A DNA stretch of 32,174 nucleotides from a virus. The stretch spans positions 1 through 32,174 of IMG/VR virus record IMGVR_UViG_3300020146_000005. One strand, 5' to 3'. This document shows positions 12,613-20,355 of the stretch, piece after piece; position 1 is the stretch's first letter; each line of letters opens with the position of its first letter. The notes beneath the pieces were generated by a model, which worked only from the letters and a program-made list of their open reading frames with translations, was not told the DNA's origin and searched no databases. A program made the translations under genes and the position numbers.

Positions 12613-14582
12613 TGGAGGCCAGCCCCGTGCCCCTTCTGGGCGAGGTGAAACCCCTCGCCTCGATCGAGGACATGTCGGATGAGCAGAAGGCGGTTCTTGC
12701 CCTGGTCAAGAAGCGCTTTGACGCCTCCGACAAGCTGCACGCGCAGTTCCGCGATCGCTGGAACGTTTGGTATGGACTATCGCGGAACTATCGTCGGCTT
12801 CAGCGGCAACATGCTCAGGCGAACACCCCGAATGACAAGGACACGGTAATCCAGGAATTTCGCCGGGTCTTCGGGGAGGAGCTATTCATCCCCTATGTCT
12901 ACACGGTAATCGAGACGAATGTTCCGAAGGTTCTGGCGAACGATCCGAAGATCATGGCGCGTCCGAATGATGCCAGCGAAAAAGCTTACCTGGCATGCGA
13001 TCCGGTCAAACAGCTTTTTGAACGAGACAACAAGGCAATGGGCTATGTGACCACCAGTCAGGAAACGGCTAGGTCTGGACTGCGCTATGGCCTTGGTGTT
13101 CAGAAGGAATATTGGGAACTGAAAACCCGCAGTGGTAAGAAGATTGTTCCCAAGGAGAGTGAGGCCGGGTACAAGCTTGAAGATGACGGTGGGATTGTTG
13201 TTTACGAAGGGCCGCGGGCTGAGTCGGTTGACATCTTCGATTTCTTTTGGGATCCGCAGGCCTACAACCTGGATAGTGCCGACTACCTCATTCACCGCTC
13301 CTGGCGGAAGATGGACTATATCAAGAAGAAGGTGGAGGAGGGACATCGTCGTCGGGGACAGGGAGATCCTGGCGGGTGGGTTGATCTTGACCTGAGCGCG
13401 GTGGATGGTATGGGTTCTGATGCTGCTCGAGGTGAGGTTTGGTCCGACCGCATGCAGGCAGCGGGTATGACAAGTTTCGACACGGAGGGCAACACCCTTC
13501 ATGAGGTTTGGGAGTACCACGATCGCGATAACGTTTACACGATTCTGGACCGAACCCTTGTGGTTCAGATGGCTCCTAATCCATTTCTTCACGGTGATTA
13601 TCCCTTTCAGGTGTTCCGCCCGACCATTATGGAGCATGAGTTCGTTGGCACTGGCGAGGCCGAGCCAATTGCGCACCTTCAGTACGAGTTGAACACCATG
13701 CGCGGGCAGCGCCGAGATGCGGCCACGCTAGCGATGAACCGTGGCTACTTCTACTCGAAGGGGATGCTGAACCCCTCGAAAGTTATGACCGGCGCCGGTG
13801 TTTTTGTGCCGGTGATCGGGGACCCAAAGGACGCGATTCAACCGATGCCTTTCACCGACATTCCTCAGTCGGGAGTATCGGAGGAGGAAGCGCTGAAGCG
13901 AGACATCGAGATGACGACCGGTATTTCCGAAACCGTCTCGGGCGGATCCGGGGGCGGAGATGAGACGGCTACCGGGCGGCAGCTCGTGCAGGCCGCTGCG
14001 AACGTGCGGATTGAACAGAAGGCTAAGAACTTCTTCAGCGAAGTTTTCCGACGGGCAGTGCCGCAGCGCCGCGAGCTCTATCGGCAGCACATCGTGAAAC
14101 AGGAGCAGACTCGGACGATGCGGGTCAGCGATCCCTCTGCGACCCAGGAGATCGGTGGGAAGACGGTCCCTACCGGCTACAGCTTTGTTTCTTGTGGGCC
14201 GGACGAGATCAACGCGAATATTGAGGTAGAGCCGATCAGCGGTTCAACTGAAGCCGAAAACAAGGCCCAGAAACGCGCTGACGTGACGCAGCTGGTACAG
14301 GCTTTGACCCCCTTCATGGCGGAAATTGACCAGCCGAAAATGCTCGTGCACGTTTTGCAGGAGTTCGGGCTGGACCAGCCGGAAGAGATGATCAAAACTC
14401 CGGGTCCGACTGTCGAAGAGATCATCCCGGCGATCGGTCGTGCCTTGCTCGAGACGGGTATGCCGGAAGAGCAGATCGAATCCGTCCTCCAGAGCGCTTA
14501 TGATTTTCTCCAACAGCAACCCGAAGAACAGGCCGAAGGCGGGAGCGAGGCTCCAGCCGCGCCAGAAGGAGCCGGAGGATAG
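12612..14582 (+). CDS. Portal protein, P22-like
   Basis: Forms the dodecameric ring through which DNA enters and leaves the head. GTG 12612 overlaps the previous stop as TAGTG. The 656-residue protein has an N-terminal helical region with RDRWNVWYGLSRNYRRLQ, a central part, and the conserved LQYELNTMRGQRRDAATLAM region near 357-376, followed by VPVIGDPKDAIQPMPFTDIP and TTGISETVSGGSGGGDETATG. These are familiar from P22-like portal proteins of podoviruses, in a family of 600-700 residues. It is followed by the fibre genes rather than by the scaffold. The C terminus is Gln/Pro/Glu-rich. Confidence 0.88.
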   Translation: MEASPVPLLGEVKPLASIEDMSDEQKAVLALVKKRFDASDKLHAQFRDRWNVWYGLSRNYRRLQRQHAQANTPNDKDTVIQEFRRVFGEELFIPYVYTVIETNVPKVLANDPKIMARPNDASEKAYLACDPVKQLFERDNKAMGYVTTSQETARSGLRYGLGVQKEYWELKTRSGKKIVPKESEAGYKLEDDGGIVVYEGPRAESVDIFDFFWDPQAYNLDSADYLIHRSWRKMDYIKKKVEEGHRRRGQGDPGGWVDLDLSAVDGMGSDAARGEVWSDRMQAAGMTSFDTEGNTLHEVWEYHDRDNVYTILDRTLVVQMAPNPFLHGDYPFQVFRPTIMEHEFVGTGEAEPIAHLQYELNTMRGQRRDAATLAMNRGYFYSKGMLNPSKVMTGAGVFVPVIGDPKDAIQPMPFTDIPQSGVSEEEALKRDIEMTTGISETVSGGSGGGDETATGRQLVQAAANVRIEQKAKNFFSEVFRRAVPQRRELYRQHIVKQEQTRTMRVSDPSATQEIGGKTVPTGYSFVSCGPDEINANIEVEPISGSTEAENKAQKRADVTQLVQALTPFMAEIDQPKMLVHVLQEFGLDQPEEMIKTPGPTVEEIIPAIGRALLETGMPEEQIESVLQSAYDFLQQQPEEQAEGGSEAPAAPEGAGG

Positions 14583-15155
14583 ATGCCGACCAAGACCGTC
14601 AAACCCAAGCCAGGGCTCTTCCCCGAGGGGGCGGCAGTTCGGGCCTATCCCAAACGAACCACCGAAGTCCAGCGCCGAGAGAAAGGCGTGCCGGCTGTCA
14701 CGGCGGTAGACTCGGGGGTAATCGCGAACGGCGCTGTCGACATCACGGCGGACGCGGGGGAGTACGTCTTGTTCGGGGTTGTCAACGAGAAACAGAGCGT
14801 CAAAGTTGATGCCACTGGCGGAAAATTCAAACTGAAATACTCAGGCCAGACCACCGCCGATATCGCTTACAACGCTACGGCCGCAGTGTTGAGGGAAGCA
14901 CTCGAGGCCCTCTCGAATATCGCAGTGGGAGAGGTTGCGGTGACCGGGGGGCCAGGGAGCTCAGGAGGAACAACCCCTTATATTGTCACCTTTCTCGAGG
15001 CATTGTCGGGGACTGATGTCGCTGCGCTCGAATTCGTGGCGGGCTCTGAAGCGCTCAGTGGCGGCGGCGCTGCGGTGACAATCACCACGCTCACCGGTGG
15101 CTCGCCGGGAACCGCCGGTGAGACCGTTTCCTGTCTCTTCACGGTGGATGCATAG
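14583..15155 (+). CDS. Virion structural/decoration protein with fibre N-module
   Basis: ATG 14583 directly follows the portal stop with GGAGGAT before it. 190 residues: an N-terminal module (FPEGAAVRAYP ... GAVDITADAGEYVLFGVV) that resembles the N-modules of the three following genes, and a beta-rich repeat (GKFKLKYSGQTTADIAYNAT, then VAVTGGPGSSGG, TPYIVTFLEALSG) of a type seen in phage adhesins and in planctomycete proteins. Probably exposed on the particle. Function not fixed. Confidence 0.65.
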   Translation: MPTKTVKPKPGLFPEGAAVRAYPKRTTEVQRREKGVPAVTAVDSGVIANGAVDITADAGEYVLFGVVNEKQSVKVDATGGKFKLKYSGQTTADIAYNATAAVLREALEALSNIAVGEVAVTGGPGSSGGTTPYIVTFLEALSGTDVAALEFVAGSEALSGGGAAVTITTLTGGSPGTAGETVSCLFTVDA

Positions 15156-15156
15156 C

Positions 15157-15525
15157 ATGGGTCTCCGCCGGTTCAAGAATCTGGGGGAGCTGCTAGGGCT
15201 TGGGCTCAAGCCTCACGGAACGGATGGCGACCCGAACGGAACGGACAGCGAGTCTGCTGTCGACCCCGACTGGATGGGCGTCCCACGGTCGATCGTTCGA
15301 CTCGACCAGCACCCCTTCGCGCCGGGGACCGAGGTCGGAGTTCACCCGGCCCATACGGTAGGAGTTGAGCGCGGACTGGGGCGGGAGCCAATGGAGACAC
15401 CGGAGCAGGTGTTTACTGTTCCGGAGGACGGGGAGCTTGAGGTGTCGGGCCTCGAGCCGGGACGCTATTGCGCTGCTGGGCGGGTTGGGGATCGCTATCA
15501 CTACGTTCAGTTTTCGGTAGCATGA
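15157..15525 (+). CDS. Short fibre-module protein, 122 aa
   Basis: ATG 15157 (the longer frame overlaps the previous gene). After a 60-residue basic and acidic linker it carries HPFAPGTEVGVHPAHT, then GELEVSGLEPGRYCAAGRVG and a final strand YHYVQFSVA. This is the same module as in the two downstream genes and the protein is little more than that module, so it may be a capping or attachment unit. Overlaps the next start as ATGA. Confidence 0.6.
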   Translation: MGLRRFKNLGELLGLGLKPHGTDGDPNGTDSESAVDPDWMGVPRSIVRLDQHPFAPGTEVGVHPAHTVGVERGLGREPMETPEQVFTVPEDGELEVSGLEPGRYCAAGRVGDRYHYVQFSVA

Positions 15526-16319
15526 GCCTCCAAACCTCCGCTACTCTTACGTCGAATCGATTCCCAGAGGGAACTGAAGTTGGTTTGTACCCTGATTCGA
15601 ACTGGGGCATTCCGGGTCTGCGCTCTGGAGAACCGGTCGGGGATGCGATTGACACCCAGACGATGGAAGACGGCTCGGTTGAATTTGACGGGCTCGGCCC
15701 GAACAGTTTGTACTGGGCGGTGGCTCAGGTTGGCGGGGAGTGGGTTTACGTCTCGATTTTCATGGGCAAAATTCCCTCTGAAAACGCGACGATTATCTAC
15801 GGTGAAGGGGAGCCCCAAAACTCAGAAGGTGAGCCCGGGTGGCTCTACATAGACGTCGAAAACTGGGATATCTATGGCCCCAAGGACTCAGATCCTGAAG
15901 TGACCCAACAGTGGGGAGATACAATCCCGTTCGGACTGAAACCCACGGGTGAACTCGAAGTACACGAACAGGCCACTGAAGACGTGCACGGAATCGCGGA
16001 CACCTCAGCCTTGGCGCTGAAATCAGAACTGGGCGAAGGTGGAGGCGGGATCAGCGTTTATGGCAGGGTCGCTGGTGATGGCACAAAAACAGCCGGCAAA
16101 GGGTTCACGAGTGAAAAAATCGGAGTTGGGGAATATAGGGTAACCTACGAAGAGGAATTCGACGACGTCCCCGTGCTGTTCCCCGTCCCCAACTATGAAG
16201 AACCGGCCCTCGTGCCCCTCCTGGCCGAGGAGACAAAAGCTTCGGTTAGGGTGGTTACTGTCACGCTCGAAGGCAACATCGTGGACATGGGGTTTTCGTT
16301 TATGGCGCTGGAGCAGTAG
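15522..16319 (+). CDS. Tail fibre protein
   Basis: ATG 15522 in an ATGA overlap; 265 residues. Domains: N-module (about 14-80: FPEGTEVGLYPDSNWG, DGSVEFDGLGPNSLYW), a second module with ATIIYGEGEP and LYIDVENWDIYGPK, a hinge repeat (ATEDVHGIADTSALALK) common in phage fibres, a Gly-rich link, and a C-terminal beta domain (KGFTSEKIGVGEYRVTYEEE ... VVTVTLEGNIVDMGFSFMAL) of a kind found at fibre tips. It likely contacts the host receptor together with the next protein. Confidence 0.75.
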   Translation: MSLQTSATLTSNRFPEGTEVGLYPDSNWGIPGLRSGEPVGDAIDTQTMEDGSVEFDGLGPNSLYWAVAQVGGEWVYVSIFMGKIPSENATIIYGEGEPQNSEGEPGWLYIDVENWDIYGPKDSDPEVTQQWGDTIPFGLKPTGELEVHEQATEDVHGIADTSALALKSELGEGGGGISVYGRVAGDGTKTAGKGFTSEKIGVGEYRVTYEEEFDDVPVLFPVPNYEEPALVPLLAEETKASVRVVTVTLEGNIVDMGFSFMALEQ

Positions 16320-16322
16320 CAC

Positions 16323-17678
16323 ATGGCCGACATCGTAGTTACCAGCACGCTTTGGCCGGACGGGACAACGGTTGGGGCGTACGATGCGACAGGGTATTCC
16401 AACTTCCCCCGCAATGGCCCGCCCGGTACCGTTATTGACACGAGCGCCCAGACCAAAGGCTCGGTCAAACTCGAAGGCCTGACGAACAACAAACCCTACT
16501 TTGCGGCGGCGAAAGTGGGCAACGAGTGGCGGTCAGTCAAGTTCATTGCGAACGCGGAAGATCCCGCGGCCTGGCACACGGTTGGCCCGCCCGGGGCTGA
16601 CGGCGCCACGATTCGTTCTGGCGAGGGCACCCCTGATGCAAGCGTGGGTTTGAACGGTGATTTCTATGTTGACCTAGAAAATGGTCGCCTGTACGGTCCG
16701 AAGAACGGCTCTGCTTGGGGTGGAGACTTCATCCAGATTAACGAAGGACCCAAAGGCGAAAAAGGCGAAAAAGGCGAAAAAGGGGCCAAAGGGGACACGG
16801 GCGCTAAAGGTGACACCGGAGCTCAGGGCCCCCAAGGCCCCGCCGGGAAAGACGGAGAGGATGGGGCCATTGGGGCCACTGGCCCGGCGGGCCCGGAAGG
16901 CGGAAAAGGCGTCAAAGGAGACGCCGGCCCCGAGGGGCCAGAAGGCCCAGAGGGTCCTCAAGGGCCAGAAGGGCCGCAGGGAGCGACGATTCTAACGGGG
17001 GAAGGAGACCCAGACGATGAATTGGGAAGGAACGGGGATTTTTACCTCGACATAACGCTAGAAGCTGGGTATCAGCTTTGGGGACCCAAGGCGTCCGGCG
17101 AATGGCCTCCCGACCCGAAGTCTCTCGAGGGCCCCCAGGGGATCCAGGGCCCGAAAGGCGACACCGGAGCCCAAGGGCCAGAAGGGCCCCCAGGAGAACT
17201 CGTCGGGCCGGTGACTCAGGACGACATGGATACGGGGGCCGATGGGCTTGCATCGGAGGCGTTCTCGGCTTATCTCAATGCTGACGTAGAACTAGGAAAC
17301 GGAGTTGTTATCCCGTTCGATAATCAAGATTTCGATGTATCGAGCCGCCTAGATACTGAAACTAATAAAGGTAGGTTTACGCCCCAGGTACCTGGCTACT
17401 ATCGTTTTAGTGGCTCAGCTATGGGCACTTCGCCGATGGGAGAATTGCAGAATCTTGAACTGTTTCTTATGAAGAATGGGACACCTGTAAAGCATCTTGG
17501 TACGTGGGCCGGGGGATCGTTCTTCAATCCCGCGATAATAGGTTCTACGGCTATCGAGGCTAACGGGACTACTGACTATTTTGAGCTGGGCGTCTTCCAC
17601 AACTTGATAGGAAAAGTCGAGCTAAACTCGGGGTCTTCACAAACTCGGTTTGAGGGCGAGTTAATCGGTAAGTCATGA
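16323..17678 (+). CDS. Collagen-like tail fibre with C1q-like tip
   Basis: 451 residues. N-module (LWPDGTTVGAYDATGY..., 10-75), a module ATIRSGEGTP...FYVDLENGRLYGPK (95-127), a Gly-X-Y collagen block (142-220), a second copy of the module (221-256), a second Gly-X-Y block (270-292), and a C1q/TNF-like beta-sandwich (about 312-447, with FTPQVPGYYRFSGSA). Collagen stalks form trimers, and a C1q-like head is a typical receptor-binding tip. The tip is coded in AT-richer DNA (about 47% GC by hand count over 17281-17640), unlike the rest, which suggests exchange of the receptor-binding part. Confidence 0.88.
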   Translation: MADIVVTSTLWPDGTTVGAYDATGYSNFPRNGPPGTVIDTSAQTKGSVKLEGLTNNKPYFAAAKVGNEWRSVKFIANAEDPAAWHTVGPPGADGATIRSGEGTPDASVGLNGDFYVDLENGRLYGPKNGSAWGGDFIQINEGPKGEKGEKGEKGAKGDTGAKGDTGAQGPQGPAGKDGEDGAIGATGPAGPEGGKGVKGDAGPEGPEGPEGPQGPEGPQGATILTGEGDPDDELGRNGDFYLDITLEAGYQLWGPKASGEWPPDPKSLEGPQGIQGPKGDTGAQGPEGPPGELVGPVTQDDMDTGADGLASEAFSAYLNADVELGNGVVIPFDNQDFDVSSRLDTETNKGRFTPQVPGYYRFSGSAMGTSPMGELQNLELFLMKNGTPVKHLGTWAGGSFFNPAIIGSTAIEANGTTDYFELGVFHNLIGKVELNSGSSQTRFEGELIGKS

Positions 17679-17731
17679 AAGCACAGATACCCGCGGGGCC
17701 GGCTCAGACTAACTTGGTGATGCCCGCCTAG
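17675..17731 (+). CDS. Possible 18-residue ORF after the fibre gene
   Basis: ATG 17675 overlaps the fibre stop as ATGA and the stop is immediately followed by the next ATG. The peptide is too short to judge; its only support is the coupling. Confidence 0.2.
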   Translation: MKAQIPAGPAQTNLVMPA

Positions 17732-17899
17732 ATGAAACCAACCCGACGCACACAGCCATATCGCAAGCGGGACCTTCGCCCAGCCGGTCCGACCCTTGCC
17801 TCAATGCTCCGGGGTAGCACAGCGACCGGGCAGAACCCCCAGGATGCGCGGCGGAAGCTAAAGAAACAAGCTTATCGAACTTACCGTCGCGCTCGATAA
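17732..17899 (+). CDS. Small basic protein, 55 aa
   Basis: ATG 17732 directly follows the stop of an 18-codon ORF. About a quarter of the residues are Arg or Lys, with a C-terminal ARRKLKKQAYRTYRRAR. No obvious ribosome site. Basic small proteins in the head module may bind DNA or help capsid assembly, but this is only a guess. The stop codon lies in the right arm of a 14-bp hairpin. Confidence 0.4.
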   Translation: MKPTRRTQPYRKRDLRPAGPTLASMLRGSTATGQNPQDARRKLKKQAYRTYRRAR

Positions 17900-17906
17900 G
17901 CTTGTT
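17865..17906. repeat. Perfect 14-bp inverted repeat, hairpin
   Basis: 17865-17878 is the exact reverse complement of 17893-17906, with a 14-nt loop; each arm contains AAGCTTATCGA or its complement. It lies at the boundary between the fibre genes and the head genes, just upstream of the promoter at 17909. No T tract. It may be a terminator-like or RNA-processing hairpin, or a protein-binding site. Confidence 0.6.
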
Positions 17907-17908
17907 CT

Positions 17909-17929
17909 GTCCGGCGGGGGCCCTACTCT
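17909..17929 (+). promoter_or_regulatory. GTCCG-N10-TACTCT promoter of the head operon
   Basis: GTCCG (17909-17913), ten bases, TACTCT (17924-17929), eight bases to ATG 17938. The next gene has no ribosome site, in line with a leaderless start. Confidence 0.5.
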
Positions 17930-17937
17930 TCTGGCTA

Positions 17938-18258
17938 ATGGAGAATGCGGAACAAACCCTGGCGATGGAGGTTGACCTCAGCCACCTGACCAAGGACGAA
18001 CGCGTCGCGATGGGTGAGCGCGTATCGGAGATGGTCGAGAGTCAGGGGTTCCGTGATTTCTGTCAGGTGATCAAGCTTCATAGCGAGGGCATCCTCGCGC
18101 AGGTCAAGCTCACGAGGCCGAAGACAAACGCGTCGGAGTACGCGGATGTGATCGGGCATCTTCGTGGGCTTGATGAGCTTGGTCCGATCGCACGAGGCAT
18201 CGTGGAGGATGGCAAGCTAGCCGCGGCCGAGAAGGCCCGCGAAGAGGAGGGTCAGTAA
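17938..18258 (+). CDS. Hypothetical acidic helical protein, 106 aa
   Basis: ATG 17938, eight bases after the -10 box; upstream frame is low in coding character. Mostly helical and charged (HLTKDERVAMGERVSEMV, SEYADVIGHLRGLDELG). Just before the scaffold gene; perhaps an assembly factor. No family recognised. Confidence 0.6.
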   Translation: MENAEQTLAMEVDLSHLTKDERVAMGERVSEMVESQGFRDFCQVIKLHSEGILAQVKLTRPKTNASEYADVIGHLRGLDELGPIARGIVEDGKLAAAEKAREEEGQ

Positions 18259-19059
18259 ATGGAGGCAGGAAGCGTTCCAGGGGGTCCGGCGGCAGTGTCC
18301 GCAGCGGCACCCCAGCCCCAAGTCCCCGCAGCCGACGCGGCTGCTCAAACCGCTGACGCGGCTGCCGGTGGGCTGTCACAGGCGCCCATTCCTCAAGCAC
18401 CGACGCCCCCTCAGGCTCAGCCCGAAGCCGGCTCACTGGAGGCACAGCTCGCAGCAATGACCCAGCGCGCCGAAGCGGCGGAGGCTCAGATCCAGGGCAA
18501 TCCCCAGGTGCCGACGTCAGAGGGCGAGCCGCAGGACTTGGTCTCTCTGCTTCTCGCAGAGGAAGATGGCGGGCTGACCCCCGAGGAAGTCGCGGCGCAA
18601 CAGACAGGCCAGGGGCCTGAGGCTGAGCCCGGAGGAGATGAGGCCGCGCTGGAAGAATTGACGAACTTCGTGCAGGAGGAGGCGAAAAAAGTTGCGCAGA
18701 GCATGGTCGACCCGATTCTTCAGGAGCGGCAAGACGAACAGCTCAACGCGCTTCAGGGGAAATATCCCGACATTCTTTCGCCAGAGGTATCGGGCAAACT
18801 GCTGCCCACCCTGCAAAATCTCGAGCAGGAGCTCGGAGTAGAGAACGCCCGACTCTCCCCCAGGCTGGTGGAGATGGCGTACAAGGCAGTGAAGGCCGAG
18901 TTGGCCGACGCTGGCGCAGCACCGGCCGAGCAGGCCGCAAACCACGGAGCGTCGATCGAGACGCAGGCTGGCCAAACCCAACAGGGGGACGCCTCCTTGG
19001 AGCAACAGTACGCAAATGCCCTTGGCTCTGTTAGTCAAGGCGGGAGTGAGTTCGACTAG
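18259..19059 (+). CDS. Capsid scaffolding protein
   Basis: 266 residues with an Ala/Pro/Gln-rich N terminus, an acidic middle (SEGEPQDLVSLLLAEEDGG) and a helical C-terminal half (ELTNFVQEEAKKVAQSM, LQNLEQELGVENARL). Low-complexity start plus coiled-coil helices immediately before the capsid gene is the usual scaffold pattern; it guides coat assembly and is then removed. A GAGGAGGG ribosome site precedes ATG 18259. Named mostly by position and composition. Confidence 0.72.
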   Translation: MEAGSVPGGPAAVSAAAPQPQVPAADAAAQTADAAAGGLSQAPIPQAPTPPQAQPEAGSLEAQLAAMTQRAEAAEAQIQGNPQVPTSEGEPQDLVSLLLAEEDGGLTPEEVAAQQTGQGPEAEPGGDEAALEELTNFVQEEAKKVAQSMVDPILQERQDEQLNALQGKYPDILSPEVSGKLLPTLQNLEQELGVENARLSPRLVEMAYKAVKAELADAGAAPAEQAANHGASIETQAGQTQQGDASLEQQYANALGSVSQGGSEFD

Positions 19060-19096
19060 GCCTCTCGCCTAGGGCAACGCACAAGGAGATTCAGCT

Positions 19097-20281
19097 ATGG
19101 CCGTGATAACAGGTCAGAGACAGACGGGAAATGTCAGCTCGGATCAGCGAGTAATTGACATTGCGAAGCCGATCCTGCTCTTGGAGCCGGATGCTGCACC
19201 GCTTACCGTCATCACCAAGTCCATCCAGAACGGTGGCAACGTCAACTCCTGCGAGGACTACAAATTCTCCTGGGTAGAGGACGAGAGGGAGGTGCGGTTC
19301 GATGCCGTGAACAACGGCGCGGGCTACACTTCGGAAGAAACCACGATCAAAGTCGACACGTCGGAGATTTTCTACGGGTCGGCCCTGGTCAGGGTGCCGC
19401 GCACTGGCGAGATCCTCTTCGTCAAAGAAGTCGAAGAAGGGAAAATCAAAGTCACTCGAGCCTTTGCCGGAACTTCGGCGGCGGCTCTGGTCGACAATGA
19501 CCCCCTCTTCGTCATCGGCGCGGTTGCGGAGGAGGGCTCTCGGTCCTTTGCCGCTCGCTCGAAAAACCCCACGAAGATCGATAACTACTGCGAGATCTTC
19601 AAGACGTCGATTGAGGCGTCCGGCTCCTGGCTAAGTTCTGGGAACCAGACGACTCCGCACGACTGGGTTCACCAGCACAAGAAGAAGAACATCGAGCACC
19701 TGCTTGACGTCGAGCACGCTGGGCTGTTCGGTTCTCCTTCGACCCAAACCGGTTCAGGGGGCGGGCGCCTGTCCACTACGGGCGGCGCTCTTTACTTCCT
19801 GAAAGAGAACAATCAGGACGCCGGTGGTACTCTCACTGAGGCTGAGTGGGAGTCCTGGGTGCGGTCGATTTGTCGCTACGGCAACAAGAAGACCGTATTC
19901 GCCTCGCCATTGGTTCTGTCGGTGATCAATAACTTCGCCGTGGGTCGCCTTCAGGTGGTCCAGGCGGATAAAGATCGCACGTACGGCGTCTCCATCATGG
20001 AGTACGTCAGTGCGCACGGGACGATCAAGCTCGTCAAGCACAACCTGCTTGAGGGCGCGGTCTGGGGTGGCTATGCCATCGCCGTCGACATGCAGAAGGC
20101 GGCTCCCGAATACCGGTACTTGGGTGGGAACAACGCCCCGAAGGGTGGACGCGACACGAAGCTCCTTGCCAACAGGCAGGAGAACGATCGCGATGGCCAG
20201 AAGGACGAGATCCTGACCGAGTGCGGGTTTGCATTCAAGCAGACCAAGACCGGAGGTGTCCTCACCGGCGTCACCGGCTAG
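19097..20281 (+). CDS. Major capsid protein, SU10-type (DUF5309-like)
   Basis: The HK97-fold coat. An AAGGAG ribosome site precedes ATG 19097. Of 394 residues, the N terminus (TGNVSSDQRVIDIAKPILLL, FSWVEDEREVRFDAVN) and the middle RTGEILFVKEVEEGK, VTRAFAGTSAAALVDND, GAVAEEGSRS match what I recall of the SU10 major head protein family (DUF5309), whose beta insertion has the same G-E-I-L and R-x-x-x-G-T residues. Downstream there is a strong hairpin (20287-20316). The family is found in phiEco32-like podoviruses and actinophages; this fits the short-tailed set here. Confidence 0.85.
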   Translation: MAVITGQRQTGNVSSDQRVIDIAKPILLLEPDAAPLTVITKSIQNGGNVNSCEDYKFSWVEDEREVRFDAVNNGAGYTSEETTIKVDTSEIFYGSALVRVPRTGEILFVKEVEEGKIKVTRAFAGTSAAALVDNDPLFVIGAVAEEGSRSFAARSKNPTKIDNYCEIFKTSIEASGSWLSSGNQTTPHDWVHQHKKKNIEHLLDVEHAGLFGSPSTQTGSGGGRLSTTGGALYFLKENNQDAGGTLTEAEWESWVRSICRYGNKKTVFASPLVLSVINNFAVGRLQVVQADKDRTYGVSIMEYVSAHGTIKLVKHNLLEGAVWGGYAIAVDMQKAAPEYRYLGGNNAPKGGRDTKLLANRQENDRDGQKDEILTECGFAFKQTKTGGVLTGVTG

Positions 20282-20286
20282 CGCTT

Positions 20287-20316
20287 CGGGGGCCCTGGCT
20301 TCGGTCAGGGCCCCCG
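20287..20316 (+). terminator. Hairpin after the capsid gene
   Basis: An 11-bp perfect stem (20287-20297 with 20306-20316) and an 8-nt loop, immediately after the capsid stop. There is no clean T tract. A partial terminator here would lower expression of downstream genes relative to the coat. Confidence 0.6.
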
Positions 20317-20355
20317 TGCTCTACGGCTTTATCCAACAGACTGAAAGGAAGCCAG

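Noticed and set aside
12882-13676. Leftward 264-residue frame inside the portal gene
   Set aside because: Antisense shadow of a well-supported portal reading.
16741-16990. Tandem DNA repeat array in the fibre gene
   Set aside because: It is the Gly-X-Y collagen code, explained by the protein.
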